NCBI RefSeq assembly: GCF_004684805.1
Contig: NZ_SRID01000002.1
Location: 1 to 64,000, forward strand
Source of the DNA: Streptomyces palmae
Lineage (GTDB): Bacteria; Actinomycetota; Actinomycetes; Streptomycetales; Streptomycetaceae
Reading direction: 5' to 3'
DNA: 64,000 bases
Shown here: positions 34,324-43,996 of the stretch, one piece after another
Numbering within the stretch: position 1 is the first letter of the stretch
Layout: each line of letters begins with the position of its first letter
Program-made: the position numbers and the translations under genes
The notes under the pieces: model-generated
Told to the model about the DNA's origin: nothing
Database searches by the model: none
Seen by the model: the letters and a program-made list of their open reading frames with translations, nothing else

Positions 34324-35721
34324 TCAGCGCGAGCCGAGCTCCCAGCGCGGTCCGGACGGGGTGTCCTCGATCACCAGCCCGGACTGCTGGAGCTGGTCGC
34401 GGATGGCGTCCGCGGTGGCGTAGTCCTTGCGCGCGCGGGCGGCCTGCCGCTGCTCCAGCACCAGCTGGACCAGCGAGTCCACCACACCGTGCAGGTCCTC
34501 GCCGCGCTCGCCGGCGCCCGCCCACTGCTCGTCCAGCGGGTCCAGGCCGAGCACCCCGAGCATGGCGCGCACCTCGGCCAGCCGGGCCACCGCGGTCTCC
34601 TTGTCGTCCGCGGTGAGGGCCGAGTTGCCCTGCCGGACGGCGTTGTGCAGCACCGCCAGCGCCTGCGGGACGCCCATGTCGTCGTCCATCGCCTCGGCGA
34701 AGGCCGGCGGCACCTCGGCGGCCGGCTCCACGGGCTGGCCGGCCTTCTCGGTGGCCCGCTGCACGAAGCCCTCGATACGGGCGAAGGCGGACTCCGCCTC
34801 GCGCAGCGCCTCCTCGCTGTACTCGATCGTCGAGCGGTAGTGCGGGGTGCCCAGGTAGTAGCGGAGCACGATGGGCCGCCACCGCTGGAGCATGTCGGCG
34901 ACCAGCACCGAGTTGTCCAGCGACTTGGACATCTTCTCGCCGCTCATGGTGACCCAGTGGTTGTGCAGCCAGAAGTTGGCGAAGTCGTCGCCGAAGGCCT
35001 TGGCCTGCGCGATCTCGTTCTCGTGGTGGGGGAAGATCAGGTCGAGCCCGCCGCCGTGGATGTCGAAGGCCGCGCCCAGGTACTTGTGCGCCATGGCCGA
35101 GCACTCCAGGTGCCAGCCGGGGCGCCCGCGGCCCCAGGGGGTCTCCCAGCTGGGCTCGCCCGGCTTGCTCGCCTTCCACATGGCGAAGTCGCGCGGGTCC
35201 CGCTTGCCGGCCTCGACGTCCCCGGCGGCCTGGAGGTTCTCCAGCTGCTGGTTGGACAGCTCCAGGTAGTCGGGGTGGGAGCGCACGTCGAAGTAGACGT
35301 TGCCCTCGGCGGCGTAGGCGTGGCCGCGCTCGATCAGGCCGCGCATCATCTCGATCATCTCGGGGACGTGCCCGGTGGCCCGCGGCTCGTAGGTCGGCGG
35401 CAGGCAGCCGAGACCGTCGTAGGCCGCGTTGAAGGCGCGCTCGTTCTCGTAGCCGATCGCCCACCACGGGCGGTCCTGCTCGGCCGACTTCCGGATGATC
35501 TTGTCGTCGATGTCGGTGACGTTCCGGATGAAGGTCACCTGGTAGCCGCGGTACACGAACCAGCGGCGCATGATGTCGAAGTTGAGGTTGGACCTGATGT
35601 GCCCGATGTGCGGGGCACCCTGCACGGTGGCGCCACACAGGTAGATCGAGACACAGCCCGGCCGCAGCGGGGTGAAATCACGGATCTGCCGGGCGCTGGT
35701 GTCGTACAGGCGAATCGTCAC
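34324..35721 (-). CDS. cysS: Cysteinyl-tRNA synthetase
   Basis: 465 residues, a class I synthetase. [18 protein letters not shown] includes the zinc Cys and the HIGH motif, and [10 protein letters not shown] is the KMSKS motif. The zinc site residues WHLECSAMA and HHENEIAQ follow the family. It charges tRNA-Cys in the cytoplasm. It sits between rlmB and ispF as in other Streptomyces. Confidence 0.96.
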   Translation of the reverse strand: MTIRLYDTSARQIRDFTPLRPGCVSIYLCGATVQGAPHIGHIRSNLNFDIMRRWFVYRGYQVTFIRNVTDIDDKIIRKSAEQDRPWWAIGYENERAFNAAYDGLGCLPPTYEPRATGHVPEMIEMMRGLIERGHAYAAEGNVYFDVRSHPDYLELSNQQLENLQAAGDVEAGKRDPRDFAMWKASKPGEPSWETPWGRGRPGWHLECSAMAHKYLGAAFDIHGGGLDLIFPHHENEIAQAKAFGDDFANFWLHNHWVTMSGEKMSKSLDNSVLVADMLQRWRPIVLRYYLGTPHYRSTIEYSEEALREAESAFARIEGFVQRATEKAGQPVEPAAEVPPAFAEAMDDDMGVPQALAVLHNAVRQGNSALTADDKETAVARLAEVRAMLGVLGLDPLDEQWAGAGERGEDLHGVVDSLVQLVLEQRQAARARKDYATADAIRDQLQQSGLVIEDTPSGPRWELGSR

Positions 35722-35832
35722 GCATCAAGGGTAGACGCAGCACGCCAGTGCCCCGCGACCGAATGGCCGCAGGGTCACCGAAGTGTGATACCGCGGATCT
35801 CCCACCGCGCCGGGCGGGTCCGGCGCCGGGCC

Positions 35833-36243
35833 TCAGCCCAGGCCCATGCCGACCACCTTGCGCGGCTGGATCCGTACCACCACCCGCTGGGCGTCGTTGA
35901 CGGAGTCCGGGTTGAAGTCGCGGTAGTCCTTGCCGGTGTACTTCCGGGAGAGCCGGTCGATCAGCTCGTCCCCGCCCTCGGTGGTGAGCGTGGCGGTGCC
36001 GCGGATCTCCGCGTAGTTGTAGGGCGCGTCGGCGGGCTGCACCAGCACCGTCACCCGCGGGTCCCGGCGCAGGTTCCGCTCCTTGCGCCGGCCGACCGTG
36101 GTGGAGAAGAGCACGTCGTCGCCGTCGTGGGTGACCCAGACCGGGGACAGCTGCGGGCTGCCGTCCGGCTGCAGGGTGGCCACGATGATGAAGACGGGCG
36201 TGTCGAGGAGCTCCTTGAGCTTGTCGGAGAGCTCGGCGGCCAT
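35833..36243 (-). CDS. PPOX-class F420/FMN-dependent split-barrel oxidoreductase
   Basis: 136 residues with the pyridoxamine-oxidase-like split barrel: FIIVATLQPDGSPQLSPVWV, then VLFSTTVGRRKERNLRRDPR and VVRIQPRKVVGMG. In actinobacteria, proteins of this length commonly use F420 (or FMN). The substrate is unknown. The ATG at 36243 has GGAGGACC upstream. It is probably monocistronic between cysS and ispF. Confidence 0.85.
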   Translation of the reverse strand: MAAELSDKLKELLDTPVFIIVATLQPDGSPQLSPVWVTHDGDDVLFSTTVGRRKERNLRRDPRVTVLVQPADAPYNYAEIRGTATLTTEGGDELIDRLSRKYTGKDYRDFNPDSVNDAQRVVVRIQPRKVVGMGLG

Positions 36244-36425
36244 GGGTCCTCCCGGACGGGTCGGTGCGGATGGTCGGTGCGGGGCGCGGGCGCGGCGGGT
36301 ACGGGTCCCTCCCGGGAATCCGTACCACGCCGCACGCTCCACTTAGCCGCCATGCCCCCTGGCGGGTGACCCATGCGCGCGCCACCCGGGATGGACCCGC
36401 GAGGACCACCCGGGGTGCCGGGCGC

Positions 36426-36971
36426 TCAGCCGGCGGCGCCCTCGGGGGCGCGGTAGACCAGTGCCGTGGCGATCGCGGTCAGCCCCTCCGCGCGGCCGGG
36501 GTAGCCCAGGCCGTCGGTGGTGGCCCCGGAGAGCGAGACCGGGGCGCCGATGGTGTCGGAGAGCAGCCGCTGGGCCTCGTCCCGGCGCTTGCCGATCTTC
36601 GGCCGGGCGCCGACCACCTGGACCGCGACGTTCCCGATCTCGAAGCCGGCGGCGCGTACGATCCGGGCCGCCTCGGTCAGCAGGGTCACCCCGGAGGCAC
36701 CCGCCCACTCGGGGCGGCCGGTGCCGAAGTGGGCGCCCAGGTCGCCCAGGCCGGCCGCGGAGAACAGCGCGTTGCAGGCGGCGTGCGCCACCACATCGGC
36801 GTCCGAGTGCCCGGCCAGGCCGTGCCCGGCGTTCTCCGGGTCGTCCCAGAGCAGGCCCGCGCACCACAGCTCGCGGCCCTCCTCGAAGGCATGGGTGTCG
36901 GTGCCGATCCCGACCAGCGGGACGACCGGGACCACCGGGGCCCCCGGATTCGCTGCGCGATCAGAAGCCAT
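36426..36971 (-). CDS. ispF: 2-C-methyl-D-erythritol 2,4-cyclodiphosphate synthase
   Basis: 181 residues. GIGTDTHAF and [10 protein letters not shown] provide the zinc-binding Asp/His residues, and GHFGTG-type (here [11 protein letters not shown]) and [10 protein letters not shown] segments match IspF. It forms the cyclic diphosphate in the non-mevalonate isoprenoid pathway. The ATG at 36971 overlaps the end of ispD by 11 bases, so the two are coupled. Confidence 0.95.
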   Translation of the reverse strand: MASDRAANPGAPVVPVVPLVGIGTDTHAFEEGRELWCAGLLWDDPENAGHGLAGHSDADVVAHAACNALFSAAGLGDLGAHFGTGRPEWAGASGVTLLTEAARIVRAAGFEIGNVAVQVVGARPKIGKRRDEAQRLLSDTIGAPVSLSGATTDGLGYPGRAEGLTAIATALVYRAPEGAAG

Positions 36972-37734
36972 CGGTGGCCCTCCGGCGGGCGATGACGGCC
37001 TCGGCCAGCACCAGGTCCAGCGGCCGGGTGACCTTGAACGCCTCCTCGTGGCCGGGTACGACCACCACCGGCACGCCGAGCCGCTCGACCATCCCGGCGT
37101 CGTCGGTGGCTCCCTCGCCCTCCAGGCGTACCGTCTCGTGCGCCTCGACGAGCGTGCGGCGGTCGAAGCCCTGCGGCGTCTGGACGGCGCGCAGCAACGC
37201 CCGCTCCGGAGTGCCGACCACCGGTTCGGGCTCACCGGCCCGCTCGCCGGTGCGCGGTTCGACCTGCTTGACGGTGTCGGCCAGCGGCAGCGCCGGGACG
37301 ACCGCGGGGGCGCCCTCGTGGACCGCGGCGACCACCGAGTCCACGGTGTCCACCGGGACCAGCGGGCGGGCCGCGTCATGCACCAGCACGGTGGTGACGT
37401 CCTGGGGCAGGGCGGCCAGCCCGAGCCGGACGGACTCCTGGCGGGTGGCTCCGCCGGGGACCACCACCGCCTCGGTGGTGCCGGGCAGCGGATGCTCGTC
37501 CAGCATGCGGCGGACCTCCGCGACGCCGTCGGCGGGTGCCACCACCACGACGAGGGAGACCGCGCGGGACGCGGCCATCGCCCGTACGGCGTGCACCAGC
37601 ATGGGGACGCCGCTGAGCGTGCGGAGTGCCTTGGGGGTTCCGGGGCCGAGGCGCACGCCACGGCCGGCCGCGGGGATGACCGCGGCGGTGCGGGTGGACC
37701 GCTCCGAGGGCTCCGCACCCTGGGAGGCGGACAT
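36961..37734 (-). CDS. ispD: 2-C-methyl-D-erythritol 4-phosphate cytidylyltransferase
   Basis: 257 residues. [20 protein letters not shown] is the CTP-binding signature, VHDAARPLV the IspD motif, and [10 protein letters not shown] and [12 protein letters not shown] the C-terminal motifs. It makes CDP-ME in the MEP pathway and is followed directly by ispF. Residues 143-163 ([12 protein letters not shown]) form a short extra linker. Confidence 0.95.
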   Translation of the reverse strand: MSASQGAEPSERSTRTAAVIPAAGRGVRLGPGTPKALRTLSGVPMLVHAVRAMAASRAVSLVVVVAPADGVAEVRRMLDEHPLPGTTEAVVVPGGATRQESVRLGLAALPQDVTTVLVHDAARPLVPVDTVDSVVAAVHEGAPAVVPALPLADTVKQVEPRTGERAGEPEPVVGTPERALLRAVQTPQGFDRRTLVEAHETVRLEGEGATDDAGMVERLGVPVVVVPGHEEAFKVTRPLDLVLAEAVIARRRATDGF

Positions 37735-38170
37735 TGCGTTGGCGTTCAGGTTTGCTTCCTCGGCTCGAATGGGTATGGCCTGGAGGTACCCCGCTCGTGA
37801 GGGCTTGGGGTGCCCGGGCGCGATGCCCCGACCAGACCCTTCCGTGACGGCTGGTCGCGCCGGCGGTCCGGGCCCGGCACCCCGGGCACGATGGGGTGCC
37901 CGAAGAGCATCGGCGCGGTGCGGTGCGTGAAGAGCATCGCAGAGCGCCGGGGTTCAGGGCTACCGTGCGGCGCCCTGTTCGGGGCGCGGAGTGGCCTCGG
38001 CCGTGCGCCGCGGGGCGGGAGCGGCCGGAGCGCGAAATGCCGCAGCGCCCGGCGACTGTGGACACGGATCGGATCGTCACCATGTCGGGTCGCGGGCGCC
38101 GCGGCATCACTGCTGTGGCATCTCACTGCTGTGGATCGAGCACCGCGTCAGACGGGTGGATCCGCTGGGG
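37735..38170. promoter_or_regulatory. Intergenic region between carD and ispD with short direct repeats
   Basis: 436 bases with no supported gene. GAAGAGCATCG occurs at 37902 and 37929 within a roughly 27-base imperfect tandem repeat, and CACTGCTGTGG-type repeats occur near 38108. It must contain the ispD promoter unless carD is co-transcribed. Confidence 0.4.
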
Positions 38171-38653
38171 TCAGGACGCGAGAACCTCGTCGAGCAGGGC
38201 CTCGGCCTTGTCCTCGTTGGTGCTCTCGGCAAGCGCCAGCTCGCTCACCAGGATCTGCCGGGCCTTCGCCAGCATGCGCTTCTCACCTGCGGAGAGGCCG
38301 CGCTCACGCTCGCGGCGCCACAGGTCGCGGACCACCTCGGCGACCTTGATCACATCACCTGAGGCGAGCTTCTCCAGATTCGCCTTGTAGCGCCGGGACC
38401 AGTTCGTGGGCTCCTCGGCGTACGGTGCGCGCAGCACCTCGAAGACCCGGTCCAGCCCGTCCTGGCCGACCACATCGCGGACACCGACGAACTCCGCATT
38501 GTCCGCCGGCACACGAACCGTGAGGTCGCCCTGTGCGACCTTCAGCACCAAGTAGGTCTTGTCCACGCCTTTGATCTGGCGAGTTTCGATGGCCTCGATC
38601 AGCGCGGCCCCGTGATGGGGATAGACCACGGTGTCGCCAACCTTGAACGTCAT
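38171..38653 (-). CDS. carD: CarD-family RNA polymerase-binding transcription regulator
   Basis: 160 residues. The N-terminal RNAP-interaction domain reads [20 protein letters not shown], and the C-terminal helical DNA-binding domain includes [16 protein letters not shown]. CarD stabilises open complexes, mainly at rRNA and housekeeping promoters, and is essential in mycobacteria. The ATG at 38653 follows a GGGGTACC context; the gene appears monocistronic. Confidence 0.95.
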   Translation of the reverse strand: MTFKVGDTVVYPHHGAALIEAIETRQIKGVDKTYLVLKVAQGDLTVRVPADNAEFVGVRDVVGQDGLDRVFEVLRAPYAEEPTNWSRRYKANLEKLASGDVIKVAEVVRDLWRRERERGLSAGEKRMLAKARQILVSELALAESTNEDKAEALLDEVLAS

Positions 38654-39165
38654 GTGACAGGTACCCCTTCCGTGGCTATCCAGGGTAACACGGCAACGCT
38701 CTGTTCTGAATGGCGTTTTCGCAGGTCAGGGCATATCTCGGGGCTTGACAACAACGGCCGTAACGTGCTTCGAGGGGTCTCCGGAACGGGGTATTCGCAG
38801 GTGGGAGCGGCTGTTCGGGCGAAGCGAAAGGCGCACGTTACAGCTTCCGGTCGACCCGCGCGAGTGGCTGAACGTCCCGTTTTGCCGGACTCCTTCAGCG
38901 GTACTTCCGGTACTCCGTTCGGTCGCCGGAGGCTACATCGCGAGCGATTCGCGAATTGATCACGCCACAGATGATCGCAGGGGTGATCAAATTCCCCTGG
39001 TGGCTCATCGCATTCCTTACCGATAATCCGCCGACCGGCCGCCGGGAAGATATTCCGACCTGCGGGAGATCGTCTGGGGCGGGTCGGGTGCGGCGCGCCG
39101 AGGGTGGCTCGGTAACCTAAGCGCGCTGATCCAACCTTTACTTCGTCCTAGGAGATGCCGCCGCC
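38654..39165. promoter_or_regulatory. Divergent promoter region, carD and lipoprotein gene
   Basis: 512 bases with no supported gene, of lower GC than the surroundings. It should hold both promoters. TTGACA at 38745 is a good -35 match, but no -10 at proper spacing was found. Confidence 0.4.
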
Positions 39166-39879
39166 GTGAGCAGCGACCTTCGACGCGGCGCCCTCGCCGC
39201 CACCGCCCTCGTGCTCTCGATCGCCTCGCTCTCCGCCTGCGCGGCCGGAAACGATGCGCAGAGCCTGGAGATCAAGCCGGACAACGCCGCCACCTCCGTC
39301 GGCGACATCGCGGTGCAGAACGCCACGATCATCACCCAGCCGGACCGCAACGCCACGGGCCCGGCGGTGGTCAACGCCCGGATCTTCAACAACGGCACCA
39401 GCGACCAGACCCTGAAGTCCATCACCGTCGCCGGGCACCCCGTGAAGCTCTCCCCGGCCAAGGGATCGGGTCCGGTCGTGGTGCCGAAGGGCTACGCGAT
39501 CACCATCGGCGGCAAGGGCAACGCGTCCGCAGTGCTCGAGAAGGGCCGGGAGGCCGCCGAGGACGGTTCGGCGCAGACCGTGGCCTTCGACTTCAGCACC
39601 ACCGGCGAGGTCAAGCTGGACGCCTTCGTCGTCCCGGCCACCAGCTACTTCGACAAGTGGGGCCCGTCCGAGATGCCGAGCGCCCCGGCCCAGTCCGGCC
39701 CGCCGGCGCAGAAGCCGAGCGACAAGGCGAGCGACGTGCCGGCCGGCGAGCACGACGCGGGTCAGCCCGCCGACAAGCCGAGCGGCCAGGCGGCCGACAA
39801 GCCCGCCGACAAGCCCGCCGACCGGCAGGGCGTGGCGACCGGCGAGCCCAACCCGAACGGGCAGACCGCCGGCCACTGA
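39166..39879 (+). CDS. Secreted lipoprotein with copper-chaperone/DUF461-like body and PADKP tail
   Basis: 237 residues from a GTG behind GGAG. The signal peptide ends in the lipobox LSAC (Cys25). The body, about residues 40-165, is a beta-rich domain (AVVNARIFNNGTSDQTLKSI; GYAITIGGKGN; AFDFSTTGEVKL) typical of streptomycete lipoproteins of the copper chaperone (PCu(A)C) neighbourhood, but without an obvious metal-binding Met/His set. The tail is a disordered run of PADKP-like repeats, probably a cell-wall spacer. Confidence 0.75.
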   Translation: MSSDLRRGALAATALVLSIASLSACAAGNDAQSLEIKPDNAATSVGDIAVQNATIITQPDRNATGPAVVNARIFNNGTSDQTLKSITVAGHPVKLSPAKGSGPVVVPKGYAITIGGKGNASAVLEKGREAAEDGSAQTVAFDFSTTGEVKLDAFVVPATSYFDKWGPSEMPSAPAQSGPPAQKPSDKASDVPAGEHDAGQPADKPSGQAADKPADKPADRQGVATGEPNPNGQTAGH

Positions 39880-40115
39880 GCGGAGGCGCCTTGGGCGGGT
39901 CGGCCGACCTGAGCCGAGGTGCCCTTGGGCGGGTCGCCGCGGCCTGCGCGGAGGCGTCGTTCGCGGGCCGGCGCGGGGCCTGGGCGGAACCGCTCGGGCC
40001 GGCGCGGGCCTGAGCGGGACCGCGGCTTGGCCGGTCCGTGGCTGAGCGGAGGCGCCGCGGTCCGGCACCCCGAGCGGGCCCGCACCGTGGCGCGGCCGAG
40101 AGTAGGACATGCGCG

Positions 40116-40151
40116 AGGGCGGCCGTCCGGAGGATTCCGGACGGCCGCCCT
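40116..40151. terminator. Bidirectional terminator between lipoprotein and phoP genes
   Basis: A perfect 16-bp stem (AGGGCGGCCGTCCGGA and its complement) with a GGAT loop, followed by TTT on the plus strand. Between 39880 and 40115 there is no gene; CCTTGGGCGGGTCG occurs twice, 34 bases apart. Confidence 0.8.
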
Positions 40152-40180
40152 TTGCACAGTGCTCGCGGGTGCGGCGCCGA

Positions 40181-40861
40181 TCAGGGCTCGAACTTGTAGC
40201 CGAGGCCGCGGACCGTGACCAGGTAGCGGGGCGCGCCCGGGTCCGGCTCGATCTTCGCGCGCAGCCGCTTGACGTGGACGTCCAGGGTCTTGGTGTCGCC
40301 GACGTAGTCCGCGCCCCAGACCCGGTCGATCAGCTGCATGCGGGTGAGCACCCGGCCCGCGTTGCGCAGCAGCATCTCCAGCAGGTCGAACTCCTTCAGC
40401 GGCAGGTCCACCTTGCCGCCGCCGACCGTCACCACGTGCCGGTCCACGTCCATCCGCACCGGTCCGGCCTCCAGCGCGGCGGGGGCCACCTCCTCCGGCA
40501 CGCCGCGGCGGCGCAGGACGGCACGGATGCGGGCGACCAGCTCGCGGGAGGAGAAGGGCTTGGTGACGTAGTCGTCGGCTCCTATCTCCAGACCGACGAC
40601 CTTGTCGATCTCGCTGTCCTTGGCGGTCACCATGATGACCGGGACGTTGGAGCGGCTGCGGAGCTGGCGGCAGACCTCGGTGCCGGGCAGCCCCGGCAGC
40701 ATCAGATCGAGCAGCACCAGGTCGGCGCCGTTGCGCTCGAACTCGTCCAGGCCCTCGGGCCCGGTAGTCGCGATCGCGACCTCGAAGCCCTCCTTGCGGA
40801 GCATGTACGACAACGCGTCGCTGAACGACTCTTCGTCCTCGACGACGAGCACTCGGGTCAC
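40181..40861 (-). CDS. phoP: Phosphate response regulator PhoP (OmpR family)
   Basis: 226 residues. The receiver domain has the acidic pair Glu8-Asp9, phospho-Asp52 in LVLLDLMLPG and Lys in YVTKPFSSREL. The winged-helix domain, about 130-226, contains DTKTLDVHVKRLRAKIEPD and the closing VRGLGYKFEP. PhoP activates phosphate scavenging and represses antibiotic production in Streptomyces. The GTG at 40861 overlaps the phoR stop (GTGA). Identity rests on sequence plus the phoU neighbour and PHO boxes. Confidence 0.93.
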   Translation of the reverse strand: MTRVLVVEDEESFSDALSYMLRKEGFEVAIATTGPEGLDEFERNGADLVLLDLMLPGLPGTEVCRQLRSRSNVPVIMVTAKDSEIDKVVGLEIGADDYVTKPFSSRELVARIRAVLRRRGVPEEVAPAALEAGPVRMDVDRHVVTVGGGKVDLPLKEFDLLEMLLRNAGRVLTRMQLIDRVWGADYVGDTKTLDVHVKRLRAKIEPDPGAPRYLVTVRGLGYKFEP

Positions 40862-42213
40862 GGAAGGACCTCCGGGGAGAGTGGATCGTTGGTGAAGGTC
40901 TCGTACGCCCGGTCCTGGTCCTCGCCTTCGAGGTCCTCGGGACCGAGCAGTGAGCGGCTGCCGTGGCGGCCCTCGCGGGCCGCCTCGGCTTCGGCGCGGT
41001 CCCGGGCACTGCCGGGTTCCGGGAGTCGCAGGGTGAACGTGGAGCCCTGGCCTTCGGCGCTCCACACCGTGACCTCCCCGCCGTGCGAGGCGGCCACGTG
41101 CTTGACGATGGCGAGACCGAGGCCGGTCCCGCCGGTCTGCCGCGAGCGGGCCGGATCGACGCGGTAGAACCGCTCGAAGATCCGCTCGCGGTCCTTCTCC
41201 GAGATGCCGATCCCCTGGTCGGTGACCGCGATCTCGATCATTCCGGCGGGGCCGCCGGCCGGGCCGGGGATGCGGCGGGCGGCGATGCCCACCCGGGTAC
41301 GGGCCGGGCTGTAGTTGACGGCGTTCTCCACCAGGTTGCCCAGGGCCGCCGCGAGCTGGCCGCGGTTGCCCCAGACCCGCAGGTCCTCGGTGCCCTGCCG
41401 CCCGCCGCCCTCGGAGGAGTGCCCCGCGGGGGCCACCACGTTGGTGGCCATGGTGATCTGCTTGGTACCCGCCTGGTGGCGGCAGCGGTCGATGGCCTCG
41501 GCCACCAGCTCGTCCACCCGGACCGGCTCCGCGTCCTCCAGTGGGTCGTCGTTCTGCACCCGCGAGAGGTCGATCAGCTCCTGCACCAGGTTGGTCAGCC
41601 GGGTGGCCTCGATCTGCATCCGGCCGGCGAACCGGGTGACCGCCTCGGGGTCGTCGGAGGCGTCCATCACGGCCTCGGAGAGCAGCGACAGCGCGCCCAC
41701 CGGGGTCTTGAGCTCATGGCTGACGTTGGCCACGAAGTCGCGGCGGACCGCTTCGATCCGCCGGGCCTCCGTGAGGTCCTCGACCAGCAGCAGCACCAGC
41801 CGGGAGCCGAGCGGGGCCACGCGGGCGGAGACCGCCAGCGCCTCGCCCCCGCGGCCGGTGCCGCGGCGCGGCAGGTCCAGTTCGATCTGGCGTATCTCGC
41901 CGTCCCTGCGGGTGTCGCGGGCCATCGCGAGCATCGGCTCCACCGCGAGCTTCCCACCGCGCACCAGTCCGAGGGCGTACGCGGCGGAGCTGGCCTTGAC
42001 CACCGCGTCCGCCTCGTCCAGCACCACCGCCGAGGAGCGCAGCACCGAGAGCACGGTGTCCACGCCGGGCGGCAGGGCGGCCTCGGTGTGCAGGGAGGAA
42101 CGGGTGGGCCTGGCCTGGTCGCGCTCGCTCCAGCGGAACGCCAGCATGGCGATGACACCGGTGCACAGACCGGCGACCGCTGCCAGTGCGGCGACCGCCG
42201 CGTCCACGTTCAT
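40858..42213 (-). CDS. phoR: Phosphate sensor histidine kinase PhoR
   Basis: 451 residues. One N-terminal membrane helix (about 5-27), then a PAS-like region (55-155), HisKA with phospho-accepting His166 in VANVSHELKTP, and a HATPase domain with the N box NLVENAVNYS, GIGISEKDRERIF and TGLGLAIVKHV. The tail after about 400 is highly charged. It phosphorylates PhoP when phosphate is low. It is read away from phoU, with PHO boxes upstream. Confidence 0.93.
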   Translation of the reverse strand: MNVDAAVAALAAVAGLCTGVIAMLAFRWSERDQARPTRSSLHTEAALPPGVDTVLSVLRSSAVVLDEADAVVKASSAAYALGLVRGGKLAVEPMLAMARDTRRDGEIRQIELDLPRRGTGRGGEALAVSARVAPLGSRLVLLLVEDLTEARRIEAVRRDFVANVSHELKTPVGALSLLSEAVMDASDDPEAVTRFAGRMQIEATRLTNLVQELIDLSRVQNDDPLEDAEPVRVDELVAEAIDRCRHQAGTKQITMATNVVAPAGHSSEGGGRQGTEDLRVWGNRGQLAAALGNLVENAVNYSPARTRVGIAARRIPGPAGGPAGMIEIAVTDQGIGISEKDRERIFERFYRVDPARSRQTGGTGLGLAIVKHVAASHGGEVTVWSAEGQGSTFTLRLPEPGSARDRAEAEAAREGRHGSRSLLGPEDLEGEDQDRAYETFTNDPLSPEVLP

Positions 42214-42286
42214 GCGTCCAGGTTATGCACGGAATGCGAGGGCTCCACAGCCTCGGAAGCGATCGCTCGAACAGACGTTGCCGAGA

Positions 42287-42319
42287 GTTCACCGAGGGGT
42301 CGGCCCTGATTCACTCCGC
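42287..42319 (+). promoter_or_regulatory. PHO box 1 (PhoP-binding direct repeats) in the phoR-phoU gap
   Basis: Three consecutive 11-base units, GTTCACCGAGG, GGTCGGCCCTG and ATTCACTCCGC, fit the known Streptomyces PHO-box layout of 11-base direct repeats with a GTTCACC core. It lies 74 bases upstream of phoR, so it probably serves the phoRP promoter. Confidence 0.85.
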
Positions 42320-42451
42320 ACGACCCGTGTACCGCCCAGGCATACCGCCGGTTTCCCGTGATCCCGCCGCTCTGACCGCCTCCGGCGCAGGTCGGAGGGT
42401 TGTGAGCAGCGCCACCCGCCGAGACGCCGGGGGGAACGTGCGTTACCCAGA

Positions 42452-42484
42452 GTTCACCGAGGGGACCATCCCGATTCACACGAG
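42452..42484 (+). promoter_or_regulatory. PHO box 2 (PhoP-binding direct repeats) in the phoR-phoU gap
   Basis: A second 33-base site, GTTCACCGAGG, GGACCATCCCG and ATTCACACGAG, in the same orientation and with the same first unit as box 1. It is 235 bases upstream of phoU. The remainder of 42214-42718 holds no gene. Confidence 0.85.
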
Positions 42485-42718
42485 GTGCTGGAGCCCGACG
42501 TGTTCCCACTCGAGCGTGGGACCGTGGGGAGGGGCGCGCGACCAGTCCGGCGCGCTCCCCGCACCGCGTAGCCGTCAACACCCTGCCCACCAGGCACCCC
42601 GGACGTGCGGGAGCACCTGCGGGGACGCGTGCAGGGAACAGGGTGCGCAGGATGAGTACGCGGGACACACCACGGACACCGAACGCCCCCGGGGCGCGAG
42701 AGCGAGAGAAGGTCACTG

Positions 42719-43396
42719 ATGCGGGACGCCTACCACGAGGAGCTCGATTCGATCGGCGAAGACCTGGTCGAGATGGCCCGGCTGGTCGGTTCGGCCATCG
42801 GCCGCGCCACCACGGCGATGCTCGACGCGGACCTCAAGCTCGCGGAGAGCGTCATAGCCGCCGACGAGAAGGTCGACGACCTCCAGCGCGACCTGGAGCA
42901 GCGCGCGATAACCCTGCTGGCCCGCCAGCAGCCGGTCGCCACCGATCTGCGGATCGTCGTCACCAGCCTGCGGATGAGCGCCGACCTGGAGCGCTCCGGC
43001 GACCTGGCCCAGCACGTCGCCAAGCTGGCCCGGCTCCGCTTCCCGGCCTCCGCCGTCCCGGGCGACCTGCACGCCACCATGCTGGAGATGGGCCAGCTCG
43101 CCCAGCGCCTGATGGCCAAGGCCGCCGAGGTGATCATCACCAAGGACATCGACCTGGCGATGCAGCTGGAGCACGACGACGACGCGATGGACCTGCTGCA
43201 CCGCACGCTCTTCCAGCACCTGATGGACGACCGCTGGAAGCACGGCATAGAGACCGCCGTGGACGTGACCCTGCTGGGCCGCTACTACGAGCGCTTCGCC
43301 GACCACGCGGTGTCCGTCGCCAAGCGGGTGGTCTACCTGGTCACCGGCGAACACGCGGACGAACTCCCCACCCCCGAGCCGGTCGAGGGCACCTGA
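42719..43396 (+). CDS. phoU: PhoU-family phosphate regulator
   Basis: 225 residues, all-helical, with two PhoU repeats: residues about 5-95 (EDLVEMARLVGSAIGRATTA ... LEQRAITLLARQQPVATDLR) and 105-210 (MGQLAQRLMAKAAEVIITKD ... GRYYERFADHAVSVAKRV). The paired D/E-x-x-R-x-A-D metal motifs are visible as DLERSGDLAQH and YYERFADHAV. PhoU mediates signalling between phosphate transport and PhoR. The ATG at 42719 follows GAGAGAAGG. Confidence 0.95.
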   Translation: MRDAYHEELDSIGEDLVEMARLVGSAIGRATTAMLDADLKLAESVIAADEKVDDLQRDLEQRAITLLARQQPVATDLRIVVTSLRMSADLERSGDLAQHVAKLARLRFPASAVPGDLHATMLEMGQLAQRLMAKAAEVIITKDIDLAMQLEHDDDAMDLLHRTLFQHLMDDRWKHGIETAVDVTLLGRYYERFADHAVSVAKRVVYLVTGEHADELPTPEPVEGT

Positions 43397-43623
43397 CCAC
43401 CCACGCGCCCGCTGGTGCGGTACGGGTTGGGGGGTGGCCGGCCCTCCTGCCGTAGAGGATGGTCCGGGGCGGGATGCGGGCGCCCGCGCCGGGCCGCGCC
43501 CCCGCCGCGCGCCGTTGGTGCGCGGGAGCGCACCTCGGGTGCGCCGCGGACGCGCCGTTGATGCGCCGGGGCCCCCAGGAGTGCAATGGACGGCAGGACC
43601 GAGCCGATCCCAGGAGGTCACCG

Positions 43624-43749
43624 ATGCCTACCGCACATCCGGCCAGCCCCACGTCCCACGCCACCTCGAGCAACTGCTCCTGCGGCCCCGGCTGCTCCTG
43701 CGGCTGCCAGTCCGGCGGCTCGTGCAGCTGCGGCGGAGGCTGCGGCTGA
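43624..43749 (+). CDS. 41-residue cysteine-rich metallothionein-like peptide
   Basis: A very short but well supported gene: ATG at 43624 with a perfect AGGAGGT ribosome site 5 bases upstream. The last 24 residues hold eight cysteines in CSC, CSCGC and CSC patterns with many glycines (for example NCSCGPGCSCGC), while the first 17 are Ser/Thr/Pro-rich. Such CxC clusters bind Zn, Cu or Cd in metallothioneins. It is probably a cytoplasmic metal buffer. It lies 227 bases after phoU, on the same strand. A RiPP precursor is a less likely alternative, as no modifying enzyme is adjacent. Confidence 0.75.
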   Translation: MPTAHPASPTSHATSSNCSCGPGCSCGCQSGGSCSCGGGCG

Positions 43750-43996
43750 ACGACGCGCCCGCACCCACCGAAGGGCCCTCGACCGGACACTACCGGCCGG
43801 GGGCCCCGCCGGTGCCGAGCCGCGTCCACCGCCGCCCGACCCCGGGTGTACCCCTACGCCCACTTCCACCACACCTAGGGGCTGCCTCCCCCCGCATCCC
43901 TCCCGAGACGGACCCGCAGACCGATCGTGCGGGGGATCTCCGCCACGGGCACGTGATGGGACGCTGTGATCAGCGAGCACCATCGAGGGGGAAGTG

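Noticed and set aside
43624-43749. Cys-rich peptide as a RiPP precursor
   Set aside because: No modification enzyme lies nearby, and the regular CxC pattern fits metal binding better.
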